From NCBI GenBank assembly GCA_024114885.1, contig CP099422.1:248001-312000 (forward strand): DNA of 64,000 bases, given 5' to 3'. The DNA comes from Septoria linicola (Eukaryota; Ascomycota; Dothideomycetes; Mycosphaerellales; Mycosphaerellaceae). Under the pieces are notes generated by a model. The model had not been told where the DNA came from. It searched no databases and saw only the letters and a program-made list of their open reading frames with translations. Within the stretch, counting starts at the first letter, position 1; each line of letters opens with the position of its first letter. A program made the translations under genes and the position numbers. Of the stretch, positions 1-11,000 are shown one piece after another.

Positions 1-2
1 GG

Positions 3-380
3 CCAATCTTGCAACCCTTCGCGCAGCATGTCAATGCCGCCATGTCGCCTCCTAGGACACCTGCCAATGTTATACCTCCGCAACGACCTGCTACCATCCG
101 CACGGAGACACAAACCGCGGAAGCCGAACGAGAAGCACTGCAGGCACTGTTCCAATTAGGGTCGCCACATACTTCAGTAGGACCACATATCGCGCGAACT
201 GGAACCGCGACTACAAGCTCGAGCCAAGGTCAAATGTCGCCTACGAAGTCAGACCTGACACCTCGCCATACTTTCTTCGCAAGAAGTGAAAGTGCCAGCA
301 CATCAAGCAGTGGTGTCGACACGAACGCACAAGCCTTGCAAGAAAGTCGGACGCGTCTGATCGAACAGCTTGCCGATTGA
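3..380 (+). CDS. C-terminal part of an unidentified protein (5' end outside window)
   Basis: An open frame enters from the left edge and ends at TGA 378-380, giving 125 residues; no start codon is needed because the frame is still open at base 3. The peptide is rich in Ser, Thr, Pro, Ala and Gln and looks disordered. The only helix-like stretch is around residues 37-50 (EREALQALFQLGSPHTS), followed by Ser/Thr-rich sequence with possible SP/TP phosphorylation sites (MSPTKSDLTP). Codon use is that of ordinary fungal coding DNA and there is no RIP. I do not recognise the family; a regulatory protein tail would fit but is inference. It could also be the last exon of a spliced gene. Confidence 0.6.
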   Translation, partial: PILQPFAQHVNAAMSPPRTPANVIPPQRPATIRTETQTAEAEREALQALFQLGSPHTSVGPHIARTGTATTSSSQGQMSPTKSDLTPRHTFFARSESASTSSSGVDTNAQALQESRTRLIEQLAD

Positions 381-1139
381 TGATCTCATGTCCTCCCAAT
401 TCTTCTTCGGAGCCTGGAAGCGTTTCGGCATATCTTACCCTCACGACTTGTCTGCTTGTACCAGAGCATGTGTTCGGGAAATGGATGATACCCAGCTCTG
501 CATAGCTTATTCCCGTTGTTGTTGTTGATCATTGTACGGCATCGATTGGCCAGCTCACGAGCCTCAGTCTTGTGCGCGCGCATGCACTTTGTTTAGACTT
601 TTGTTAGCTTCTTACCTGTCGTCCACTGCGGGACTCTGGGGTGTTGGCGTAGAGGTGGTGGATCGAGTAGAGCTGAAGATGGCAAGTAGAGCCATTCTTG
701 TGCATAGATGTCGGCTCTCCACATCACGAATGTAAACGATTGAATACCAAGGCCTTTCCATGACTTTTATGATTGAGGCAAGTGTGAAGAGCAGGGAGAC
801 CTTGGTAAGCTGAAGCCGTGTTCAGGCAATGCGACACGATGCAATGTAGCAATTGGCGACTTTTCTTGCTCCAATGGTCTGCAGTATCGGCCTCCTACCG
901 CAAGCAAATGATCAAATTGTTCTTCTTGGGCACGGCAGAGTACGTGCGCATCTATCCCAAGTGAGCTGCGCGAATGAAAAGTTGTCGCGATCAAGCATTC
1001 ACTTGTGATGTAGGCAGCTGAATTCGACCTCTTCACTTTCCACCCACTAGAGATTACAGCGTGACCGGGCACTCAGCACTTCAAAAACACCCGCACGACA
1101 TCAGCGCCGTTTATCGCCCGTGGCCACTCGAGTACTTAC
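381..1139. other. intergenic region
   Basis: About 760 bases of normal composition between the tail of the first gene and the leader of the second. It should hold the 3' UTR of the first gene and upstream promoter of the second. I see no tRNA, no convincing coding frame and no clear AATAAA; short open frames here on both strands have no coding features I trust. Confidence 0.5.
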
Positions 1140-1252
1140 TCATCCTCATACAATCCAAGAGCTACAAACCAACAACAACAAGGAGAAGCCACAACATCTC
1201 ACCACTCCCACATCTCAAGTCTAACCTACCAACCACACCATCAAGTCCCACA
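1140..1252 (+). promoter_or_regulatory. C/A-rich 5' leader of the 1253 gene
   Basis: The 110 bases before the ATG at 1253 are rich in C and A (runs such as CTCACCACTCCCACATCTC), the usual composition of a 5' UTR/core promoter in filamentous ascomycetes. The base context of the ATG (CCCACAATGTCG) is a good fungal Kozak context, which supports the start. The frame stays open upstream to 1061, but only with a GTG start, so the ATG at 1253 is preferred. Confidence 0.55.
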
Positions 1253-1942
1253 ATGTCGAGCCCCAAACCCACCACCCCCAGCACCAACGCCACCCGCCAA
1301 TCCACCCAAATCTTCTCCACCGCCCCCTCGGCCGGCGCCGACCTCCCACCAGGCATCCCCGTCAGCATGATCGAGCTCTGCACCTACTACCCCCACGCCA
1401 CCCAACGCCCCGACCTCATCCGCCGCGGCGTACGCTCCCGCTGGCACAGCACCACCTTCGCCAAAGCGCAACTCGAAGCCCGCGCTGCAGGCACCTACAC
1501 CCTCCTCGACCTCGAGAAACGCGACGATACCGTGCGTCAACAAGTCGCCGAAACTTTCCGCCAACTCGGCACCACTGCTACAGCATGGAGCGAGAGTCCT
1601 GCGGGAAAGCCGTATGACAAACCATTTCCTGGAACGGGGAGGTATGAGGATCTGTGGCACGTAGATGGATTGGGCCATGGGAAGACGGGGAGTTCGGGGG
1701 CGCCTACGTTGGGAGAGTTGGTCAAGGGCGTGAAGAAGTTTCCGAAGGGTGAGGATAGGGGTGTTTTGACGATGGTGTTGGACTGGGCGATGGAGCAGGG
1801 AGAGGAAGTGCTGAGGGAGATGACGACGGAGGATGTGAAGGGTATTGTGGAGGAGCAGGGGTTTGAGAGTCCGAAGGGTGCGAGGGGGTTGAATTGGGAT
1901 AGGGAGGCGTTGGCGAGGTTGGCGTTGGTTTGTGATGTTTGA
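1253..1942 (+). CDS. unidentified fungal protein, 229 aa
   Basis: An intact intronless frame from ATG 1253 to TGA 1940-1942 encodes 229 residues. Residues 1-30 are Ser/Thr/Pro-rich and disordered; the remainder is mixed charged/hydrophobic sequence with helix-like stretches (MIELCTYYPHATQRPDLIRRG near residue 37; TLGELVKGVKKFPKGEDRGV around residue 150; the Glu-rich DWAMEQGEEVLREM around residue 175). No signal peptide, membrane segment or known catalytic motif is visible, and I do not recognise the family. Its first half is strongly C-rich and its second half strongly G-rich on the coding strand, so antisense frames stay open by chance. It lies about 750 bases from the RIP block and is itself free of RIP, so it is probably a functional host gene. 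Confidence 0.8.
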   Translation: MSSPKPTTPSTNATRQSTQIFSTAPSAGADLPPGIPVSMIELCTYYPHATQRPDLIRRGVRSRWHSTTFAKAQLEARAAGTYTLLDLEKRDDTVRQQVAETFRQLGTTATAWSESPAGKPYDKPFPGTGRYEDLWHVDGLGHGKTGSSGAPTLGELVKGVKKFPKGEDRGVLTMVLDWAMEQGEEVLREMTTEDVKGIVEEQGFESPKGARGLNWDREALARLALVCDV

Positions 1943-2696
1943 GGGAGGAGAGGAAGCTTTTGGGCGGGATGACGAATGACTGAGTTTGGACTGGAGAGTG
2001 AGTGGCTTTGGGCATGATGTCTGCGAAATTCAACGCGAGGCTGGTAACGATATCGTCGCCTACTAATAAACGATTAGCTTGACGCGGATCTGAAACTCGC
2101 AGATGACTGTAACATGCTCCTATCCGCGAGCTCGCGACTGCCACGCGTGTCAGCTGGACGATTCGGACTTCTGATCAGCACCTCAAGTCTCATGTAGTCA
2201 CCTCCTCACGCCCGACAATCGTCGCCGAATTCCATTCTTCGTCAAAAATCCCCTTGCCTCTCACCTCTGCGTTTCTTGCTGACCGATAATGCTAACAATG
2301 GACATCGATATGGACATACAGAGATCAAGGATATGCCCCGTATACTGCCCGCGATATATGTCAGCACGATCATGATTGCAGCACCTGGTGAACATGACTT
2401 CAGCAGGCTAAGTGCAAGAACAGGTGGCTGTCTTTGTAAGCAGTAATTAGAATGCTATGCAGATAATGTTGGCTATCGCTGTACCTGTCTTCAATCTGCG
2501 AGGCGGTAGCTAAGGTAATCCGAGGGCAACTGGCTATTATTTGAGAGGCCGGTCATCCGGAGATAGTCTCCCATGTAGAGGGAGTTTGATCTAAGCACGC
2601 GCTACTACTAGCGTTTGGACGTCGCCTGTCAGGGGGCTGAACGAGCTGCCAAGAAGATCGAAGCTCGGCTGAAAAGCAGGACTATATTCACCTCCT
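1943..2696. other. intergenic buffer between the last host gene and the RIP block
   Basis: About 750 bases with normal CA/TG frequency and no convincing gene on either strand. It includes the 3' UTR of the 1253 gene. Base composition changes abruptly between about 2680 and 2700, which I take as the edge of the oldest transposon. No gradient of RIP leaking into this flank is obvious by eye. Confidence 0.55.
2065..2070 (+). terminator. possible poly(A) signal AATAAA
   Basis: A perfect AATAAA hexamer about 125 bases after the TGA of the 1253 gene is a plausible 3' processing signal. Fungal signals are degenerate, so this is only suggestive. Confidence 0.4.
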
Positions 2697-3370
2697 TGAA
2701 TATAATATTGTCCTCGTCTATATCGTTTCTACTTTTTTCAAAAGATGTAATACTTATATTCTCTATAGTATAAGCGTAGATAGCGACTAAGATTACTATT
2801 TCTCTACTACCGTTATACGTATAAGTTAATATAATAAGTTGATTATTATTATAAAGAAGTAACTAGCTACGGAAACCTCGAGTTACGAATACGTATCGAT
2901 ATTCTTAGTACTCTAAAGTACCTAAGGTATCTATACTAATTAAGTTACCTCTATATCGACTATTATAATAAACTCGTATTATAATTAGTTAATAGTATAA
3001 ACGCGTCTACGTGTCGCTTCTTTCGTAAATCGCTCGAAACTAGTATTAAACCTATAGGCTAATTAGAGGCGTTATAATACCTCGTAACCTCTAAACTTTA
3101 AATACTATCTATTAGTCCGAGCTATTAAGTAAAGCGTTCGTACTTATTATAGTTAAGCGCCTTCGTTAATCTATCCGCTTTCTAATTCTCTATTATAATC
3201 TACTAGATAGTAATAGTATTATCTACTACCTTCTCTCGAATATAGTAAAACTTAATATCTATATATTTAGTATATACTTCTACTACGCTACTATTATAGA
3301 GCGTAATATTAATTACTAGCTTATTATCCTTATAGATAGTAATTAGAAACACCTTCTTAAACCTAAGCTC
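2697..3370 (-). mobile_element. Ty1/copia relic E, 3' part (outermost element)
   Basis: This is the oldest layer of the nest, on the minus strand. Its coding part (3096-3370) is the end of a copia RNase H domain. The remainder, down to about 2697, should contain the 3' untranslated region and 3' LTR, but the partner LTR is outside the window, so the LTR cannot be delimited. The host junction near TGAATATAATATTG at 2697 is a guess from composition. E is interrupted at 3370 by A1 and resumes at 59504. Confidence 0.7.
3096..3370 (-). pseudogene. copia RNase H C-terminal domain of element E
   Basis: Read on the minus strand, with TAG/TAA as former Gln/Trp, this encodes the typical copia RNase H ending: a TIYxDN-like motif (TIYKDNK), then YTKYIDIKFYYIREKV, corresponding to the usual SKHIDIRYHFIREKV, then ADRLTKAL, corresponding to ADGLTKPL. 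The N-terminal neighbour of this segment (TTKEAVVLNNIIREL, matching KEAVWLRRLL) lies at 59504-59560; bridging A1 restores one frame. RIP has destroyed it. Confidence 0.85.
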
Positions 3371-3647
3371 TATTAAGAATATATTCTAGATAGTTAGTCT
3401 AGATATAGATATTTAAATATAGTTCTAGATACCTAAGGTATCTACCTAAGGCTTAGTAAGAGGTATATCTTACTTCTCTTTCTTCTCTTCTTAGATAACT
3501 AACTTAATTAACTTTATATTTAGTTCCTAGTATATTACTACTATACTATATATATAAGTTAGTTTAAGATTAATCCTCTATTCTTCTTTACTACGCTATA
3601 CCCTCCTTAATATTATATAGTATATAATACGCCCTCTACTTTTAATA
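3371..3647 (+). repeat. A1 5' LTR (277 bp)
   Basis: Begins TATTAAGAATA and ends CTTTTAATA. The family LTR was TGTTAA...TTAACA before RIP: the A4 copy at 35492 still shows TGTTAAAAG as the inverted end. Pairs with 59227-59503. Confidence 0.95.
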
Positions 3648-3665
3648 GGTTATAAGCTCGAGTTT
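3648..3665 (+). other. putative primer-binding site of family A
   Basis: Directly inside the 5' LTR. The least mutated copies (A5 at 59838, A3 at 44348 on the minus strand) read GGTTATAAGCCCGGGTTT or near. The complement resembles the 3' half of a tRNA T-arm followed by an acceptor strand. The tRNA species cannot be named from this sequence. Confidence 0.5.
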
Positions 3666-3679
3666 ATATACTAAATAGG

Positions 3680-3705
3680 AGTAACCTATATTAGTATAGG
3701 TTACT
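3680..3705 (+). repeat. conserved hairpin in the family A leader
   Basis: Inverted repeat AGTAACCTATA / TATAGGTTACT with a 4-base loop, just downstream of the primer site. Equivalents lie at 7803-7828 (A2), 59870-59895 (A5), 44291-44316 (A3) and 56006-56031 (A4). A role in RNA packaging or dimerisation is possible but is inference. Confidence 0.7.
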
Positions 3706-3979
3706 TATATCCCTTATAGTCTATAGAAAACATTTAGGGCCTAGAAGTTTCTCTAACTATATTACTAACGAAGCTAGTTTATACCTAGTAGTATATAAGT
3801 TAGTAAAGATCTCTATAAGATAGTAGTATATTTCTACTTTATTAATACCTACCTAGTTCTCTACTATTATACCTAGTATTACTAGAGTTAGAAGAGGCTA
3901 CTTAGCCTTCCTACTACCTAGTAATAGAAACTCTACTAAGAGAGAAAGATCTAAGTCTTAGTAATTTCCTAAATACGAG

Positions 3980-4959
3980 GAATCCCTATCCCTTAGAGCT
4001 AGTCTCTCTACTATAAGAAATTACTCTTCTCTAGAATCCTTAGCTAGTCTAAAGTATTCTACTAATTATTTATTCTATTTACCTATTTCTATAATAGACT
4101 AAGAGGATAAGAAGAGCTAAAGGATTCTAATCCTAGATAGAACTAACTAGAAGAGATAGTTCAAACTATAGATAGACAAGCTAGAAGAGAAGGACTAGTT
4201 CTAGGTAATTAGCTAACTAATTATTAGAGAGAACCTATATATAGTTTAGTAGGACACTAGTCTCTAGATATATATTACTTAGAATTAATACTTCTTAAAA
4301 GACAATATAGTATATAGGTTTAGTATTAGATATAGTATTAGTAAAGATAATAAGATAGAGCTAGAGACATAGTATATTACTATACTAGTAGCTAAGATAT
4401 AGGTAATTCTCTAGAACAAGTATAATAGAGTCCTAAAGTCCTATACTATAGGTCTAATTAAGTAGTTTATTATATTTAGGATATTACCTAATAAGATAAT
4501 TAGAGAAGTATAGAGATACCTTAAAGGCCTAGGTAAGAGGATTACTAAGATTAATCCTTAGGAAGCTTACTACTAGAGCTAAGAGAAAAGGCTAAAATAT
4601 CTTCTATAGTCTCTATCTATATTATACTAAGTAGCTAAGGATACTATTATAACCTAACTATCCTTAGATATAGATACTATTCTTCTTCTACTTAAGTCCT
4701 AAGAGGTAAGAGATAATCTAGATAAGATAGATATAGGTTTAGCTATATTCTATTCTAGGTAGCTCTACTAAGGAAAGTCTCTACTAATATACTAGCTCTA
4801 TAAGAAAAAGAAGTACTAGTTAAAAGATTATCCTAACCTCTCTACTACTAAGAAACTATCCTAGTAGAGAAATAGTATTAAGAACTAGAAGGACCTTTAG
4901 AGATTATTCCTTAGAGAGAGAGTTAGAAGATTCTCTTTACTAAGGAATACTAGATATAT
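3980..4959 (+). pseudogene. A1 copia polyprotein, Gag part
   Basis: Frame readable with TAG/TAA as Gln/Trp; start not certain. It contains a copia Gag-type region (ILDRTNxKKxFKL, a Trp-rich segment whose Trp codons are now TAG) and, near 4790-4840, a CX2CX4HX4C zinc knuckle whose Cys and His codons have become Tyr (TGC/TGT/CAT to TAC/TAT). The frame is cut at 4959 by B and resumes at 33939. Confidence 0.8.
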
Positions 4960-5239
4960 TAGTAAGGTAAAGGTCTACCTATATACCGTACTTAGTAGTT
5001 TTAGTATAAAAGTAAGGTAGTAGCTCGTTTCTAAGATAGAAATGTTTACTCTACTTAATTAATTCAATGTTCTACGGTTCTAGTATAAGGCTCTTAGTTC
5101 TAGGGCTACTATTTTAAGCTCGTTACTACTATTTAATTAACGTATTATAAGACTATTACTCTCTAAATAGGTCTTGTTCTATAATAACTACTCTTATACC
5201 TGCCTAGGAGGTTAGTATTAAGGTAGTTATTATCTATTA
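4960..5239 (+). repeat. B 5' LTR (280 bp)
   Basis: Begins TAGTAAGGTAAAGG and ends TATCTATTA (TG...CA before RIP). It is followed after one base by TAGAGCCGAAGATAGAGC (5241-5258), a likely primer site if its TAG was TGG. Confidence 0.9.
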
Positions 5240-5258
5240 ATAGAGCCGAAGATAGAGC

Positions 5259-6150
5259 TATCTCTTCTCTCTTATACTAGGACTAGAAGCGTAGAGGGTA
5301 GATAGTAGCCTTAAAGTAAGAACTAATATACTATAAATATTAATAAGAGGCCTAAAGGAGCCTACGTAAGAGGCGACTTAAAAAGCTATAATAATATAGA
5401 AGCTCCTAGAATATAGATATCGCTCTAACCTAGAAAAGTTATAAACCTCTAGTACCTCTTAGTACGGATCTATTTAGTAATTACTATATAGATAGTAAGG
5501 CGACTTACTATATTAGAGATTTACTTAGAGTCCCTATACCTATAATAGTCTTTAATTAGACTCTAGTTTAGCGTAAAAACGCTCTCGTTCGAATAGCGTA
5601 GAGGCTATAAGATAGGCTAGACCCGTCTAGGTAATCTCGTATCTCCTAGTATATAGATCGCTTAGTATAAGCTCTAGTATAGCGTTAGACGCTAATCGTT
5701 TAGCTAAGGACACTAATTACGTCTAAGGCTCTAGACCCGGTATATAGTATAAGCTAACGTAATATTATATTACTATAGTTATATAGCGAATTACTCGAAT
5801 AAGTAAGATAGACGCGCCTAGCTATAAATAGTCGAACTATATAATACGATATACCTTCGCTTATTAGGTATAATTAATATAGCTCTAGTATTATAAAGAA
5901 AAGTTTAACGTTTACCTTCTAATAGCTAATAAAATTTTAGACTCTTATTTTTTAATTATCGTTTTAAATAATAACTATATTTTATTTAAAAAACCTTAAT
6001 TAAGGAGAGTATAATATACTCTTAGAATATCTTCGAACGAGCTCTATAAGTAAATTAGTATCTACTAGCTAGCCTGAAATACTAGATAGTAGCTTATCTA
6101 ACTAGCTTAATAAGTAAATTTAAAGATCTCTAAAAAAGCTACTATCTACT
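5259..6150 (+). other. B leader region
   Basis: About 900 bases between the primer site and the first readable Gag frame. CpG is frequent. I see no convincing frame, tRNA or repeat in it. Confidence 0.45.
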
Positions 6151-7493
6151 TTTACTTTATTCTCTCTACTAGATAACGATATATCTATAGAAGTAGAGGA
6201 CTAAGGAGGTACTAACCTTAACCCTAATACTAATATCTTTTAAGAACCGAACTTAGAAGGTAGACTATCTATAGCGTAGTTCTAGCTACTTATAGAGACT
6301 ATCTAAGTAACTTAAAGCTAGAAGGTAATTATCGCTTAGGTTCCGCTACTACCTAGCTCGGACTAGAATCTCTTCTTTAATAGAGATAACGTAACCGAGT
6401 ATATTAAGCGTTTTAAAGTACTATATAGGAACTACGCTATTCTACTTATTAATAATAATAAATAGCTTTATAAGAAGTTACTTACTTAGGTTATAGTTAT
6501 CTAATATAGAAGATACTAGCGCCTTAATAGTTTCTATAATCGAAACTACGCTAAGTTTAAAGAGTCGATTATTAAGGAATACTAAAAGTACGATAATATA
6601 TATATACTTAGAAACCGCTACTATATAGAGAACCTTTATAAGGTCGACTATAGTAAGGATAATAATCTCTTAGAGTACTTAAGGCAGTTTATACTCTACT
6701 CTAATACTATGCCTACTTTATATATAGACGAGCGTTCTCGTACTCTTCTATTTATACGAGGCCTACTATTCTACTTTAGTAAGAGGCTCTAGGCCTATCT
6801 TAGGTTAGACCTTAATAATAGTAACTTAGATTATAGTAAGCTCTTAAAGATAGCCTAGCGTTAGATTAATAGTAATAAGGACTTTAAATTAGAAGTATAT
6901 AACAAAGGCGGTAGAGATATCTAGTAGTTATACGAAGTAGTAAAGAAGTCTACTCTAAGACTAAACTCTAAGTTTAAGGCTAGAGAAATAGTAGTCTATA
7001 AAGGCTGTAAACCGGTAAGCGTCGATAATATTACTACTAGTATATAAGACCTCGTAATTACTACGATTCGTCGACTTAAAGAAGGAGGCCTATAGCTACT
7101 ACGCTCGTCGATAGGATAGTAGGCGAAGTCTTACGCTTACGACTATCTATATATTCTAAGGCCTACTTATAGCTAGGAGATTTTAATTAACTCGGCTACG
7201 ATAGATAATAGGTTAATAATTAAGGCCTATATAGCGATCGCTCTAAAGATTTTAGGTTATTAGATATATAGGCTCGAAGGCTATATAGCTATAAACTACG
7301 AGTACCTATAGTAGTTCGAGACTAAGAGCTTAATATATAGAGATCTAAAGACTAGTATTATATACTACGGAACGTCTCGCCTAGGTATAGAAAAGATATA
7401 GTACTACTAGGACAAGGAACTACTAAAGCTATTCGTATTAATAGGAGTATTAGAGTAGCGCTATAAAAAGATTAATCTTAAAAATATAGATCG
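6150..7493 (+). pseudogene. B polyprotein, Gag segment
   Basis: A frame coherent with TAG/TAA as Gln/Trp runs into the A2 insertion. It begins with an acidic, Asn-rich stretch and continues with a capsid-like region (NVTEYIKRFKVLYRNY, then RTLLFIRGLLFYFSKRL, resembling the retrotransposon Gag pattern of FxxGLPxxx). The exact start is unclear. The frame continues across A2 at 20556. Multiple RIP stops kill it. Confidence 0.7.
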
Positions 7494-7770
7494 TATTAAG
7501 AATATATCCTAGATAGTTAGTCTAGATATAGATATTTAAGTATAGTTCTAGATACCTAAGGTATCTACCTAAGGCTTAGTAAGAGGTATATCTTACTTCT
7601 CTTTCTTCTCTTCTTAGATAACTAACTAAATTAACTTTATATTTAGTTCCTAGTATATTACTACTATACTATATATATAAGTTAGTTTAAGATTAATCCT
7701 CTATTCTTCTTTACTACGCTATACCCTCCTTAATATTATATAGTATATAATACGCCCTCTACTTTTAATA
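7494..7770 (+). repeat. A2 5' LTR
   Basis: 277 bp, TATTAAG...TTAATA; nearly identical to the other family A LTRs; the leader hairpin follows at 7803-7828. Confidence 0.95.
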
Positions 7771-8099
7771 GGTTATAAGCTCGAGTTTATATACTAAATA
7801 GGAGTAACCTATATTAGTATAGGTTACTTATATCTCTTATAGTTTATAGAAAACATTTAGAGCCTAGAAGTTTCTCTAACTATATTACTAACGAAGCTAG
7901 TTTGTACCTAGTAGTATATAAGTTAGTAAAGATCTCTATAAAATAGTAGTATATTTCTACTTTATTAATACCTACCTAGTTCTCTACTATTATACCTAGT
8001 ATTACTAGAGTTAGAAGAGGCTACTTAGCCTTCCTACTACCTAGTAATAGAAACTCTACTAAGAGAGAAAGATCTAAGTCTTAGTAATTTCCTAAATAC

Positions 8100-11000
8100 G
8101 AGGAATCTCTATCTTTTAGAGCTAGTCTCTCTACTATAAGAAATTACTCTTCTCTAGAATCCTTAGCTAGTCTAAAGTATTCTACTAATTATTTATTCTA
8201 TTTACCTATTTCTATAATAGACTAAGAGGATAAGAAGAGCTAAAGGATTCTAATCCTAGATAGAACTAACTAGAAGAGATAGTTTAAGCTATAGACAGAT
8301 AAGCTAGAAGGGAAGAACTAGTTCTAGGCAATTAGCTAACTAATTATTAGAGAGAACCTATATATAGTTTAGTAGGACACTAGTCTCTAGATATATATTA
8401 CTTAGAATTAATATTTCTTAAAAGATAATATAGTATATAGGTTTAGTATTAGATATAGTATTAGTAAAGATAATAAGATAGAGCTAGAGATATAGTATAT
8501 TACTATACTAGTAGCTAAGATATAGGTAATTTTTTAGAATAAGTATAATAGAGTCCTAAAGTCCTATACTATAGGTCTAATTAAGTAGTTTATTATATTT
8601 AGGATATTATCTAATAAGACAATTAGAGAAGTATAGAGATACCTTAGAGGCCTAGGTAAGAGGATTACTAAGATTAATCCTTAGAAAGCTTACTACTAGA
8701 GCTAAGAGAAAAGGCTAAAATATCTCCTATAGTCTCTACCTATATTATACTAAGTAGCTAAGGATACTATTATAACCTAACTATCCTTAGATATAGATAC
8801 TATTCTTCTTCTACTTAAGTCCTAAGAGGTAAGAGATAATCTAGATAAGATAGATATAGGTTTAGCTATATTCTATTCTAGGTAGCTCTACTAAGGAAAG
8901 TCTCTACTAATATACTAGCTCTATAAGAAAGGGAAGTACTAGTTAAAAGATTATCCTAACCTCTCTACTACTAAGAAACTATCCTAGTAAAGAAATAGTA
9001 CTAAGAACTAGAAGGACCTTTAGAGATTATTCCTTAGAGAGAGAGCTAGAAGATCCTTTTTACTAAAGAATACTAGATATATTAAGAAAGCTATCTATAA
9101 GTTATTATTATATAATAAGCTAAAGAAGGTTGTCTAGAGAATAAGTAAGTAGCTTTAGAGGATAGAAAAGTCTAGAAAGCTTCTAAAGAAAGGATTCTTA
9201 GCCTAGGAGTCTAGTTCTAGTTCTAATTCTAGAACTTAATCTAGTTCTAGAAGTAATAATAATTCCCTATTAGAAGATAATAATTAAGATAAGTTAGCTT
9301 ATTCTATAATTAAGGCTAAAGGCAAGTTATTACTCTAAGAATAGCTCTTAGATTCCTATACCTTATCTTATATAACTAACTAACTATTCTTCTTTAGATT
9401 AGTAAAGCTACTAAGGAAGAAAGTATAGATTAAGGTAGGAGGAGGATACCTCTATATAACCTACTCTAGACTAGTATAGATAAAGGGAATCTTAGAAGGA
9501 GAAGTTCTACTTAATAGAGTACTATTTATTTCTAATCTTAGAGTAAATCTTATATTATAGGATTAGTTTAGTAAGTAATTTAGAGTCTAAAAGCCTAATT
9601 TTACTCTTACCTCCCTAGATAGCTAAATAGTTATAAAGACTAAGCTAGTTAGAGATATTCTATTTATTAGTAAGATATTACCTCTTTTATAGGAAAAGTT
9701 ATATTACTTACTATATAATCCTATAGAGGTTAATAATACCTATACTACTCTATTAGAGAAGGATCTAAAATAGTAGGAGCTATAGTATAGAAGATTTATA
9801 TACTTTAGAAGAGGGTTACTCTTAAACCTTTATAAAGTTACTAATCTAAAAAAAAATTCTAATTCCTAACTAGGAAGAGTATAAGTATAAGATCTATATA
9901 ATAGATAAGATAAAGAAATACCTAGGTAAGTCTATTAAGAGAAGACCTAAAAGATTAGCTCTTATATTAGTAGATATCTATAGACTATTACTATTATTAG
10001 TAAAAGGTTTTATATAGTAGCTTAAGATTATTAATAACTTCTTAAGAAAGAAATAGGTATTTCTACTTAAGGCTAGATTAGATATACTAACTAATCTTTA
10101 GAACTAGAGGATTAAGGTAGAAAGGTAGTTAGTAGTACTCTTTAAGTCTATAAGAGCTAATAATACTAGAGAAATTACTACTTTAATTAAATAGTAGAAG
10201 AAGAACTTTAGAATTACTCTTAAGCTAACTAAGGCCTATAATTCACTCTAGAATAGAGTAGTTAAGAGGTCTATCTAAATATTAGAGGCCTCTATTAGAG
10301 TAATATTTAAAGAAAGTAAGATATCTATTAAGTTTTAGCTAGAAGCCTTTAAAGTATAGGTATATATAAGAAACAAGCTCCTAAATAGATCTAATATTAA
10401 GAGATTTAAGCTCTTACCTAATAAAGCTTTTAATAGGATTAAACTAATAGTCTCCTACCTTAAAGTATAGAGATATAGAGCTATAGTATATATAGATATA
10501 AGAGTATAGCCTTAGTAGGTAAAGAGTAATAAACTAATAAATAGAGGAAAGGATACTATATTTATTAGATACTATAATAATATAGTAAAAGTATAGAAGT
10601 TCTAGGAGCTAGATATAAAGGCTATTAAGTAGTATACTAATATAATCTTCTTTAAAGATAAGCTAGATAGAGAATTAGACTTAAATATTAAGATTAAGAA
10701 TCTCTCTAGTTTAGCTCTAGAAAGAAGACCTATTAGAAGGCTAAGAACTATTAGCTAGCCTACTCTATAAGCTAGTAGGAGTACTCTAGGTGCTCCTAGT
10801 CTAAGCTAGTAGAAGCCTCCTCTCTCCTAGCTATTAGTATAGGTTTAGGAAGGAAAGAAACTCTTTATATAACTTCTACCTCTACTAGAAGATATAGAAG
10901 AGTATAGAAAATTCCTAGACTAAAGGAAAGTTAAGAAAGAATCTAAGAATTCTACCTAAGAAACTATAGAGATAGATTATAAATAGATAGCTCTAAAGTA

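Noticed and set aside
241..1072. Several short open frames on both strands between and across the two host genes
   Set aside because: They lack a credible start context or coding composition and lie in noncoding or antisense positions.
1061..1252. N-terminal extension of the 229-residue protein to 1061
   Set aside because: It would need a GTG start, and the extension covers a typical C-rich fungal 5' leader; the ATG at 1253 has good context.
1162..2144. Minus-strand open frames across the 1253-1942 gene, including one of 145 and one of 140 codons
   Set aside because: They are explained by the strong C/G skew of the real gene; their peptides are low-complexity Gly/Ala/Val or Pro/Ser.
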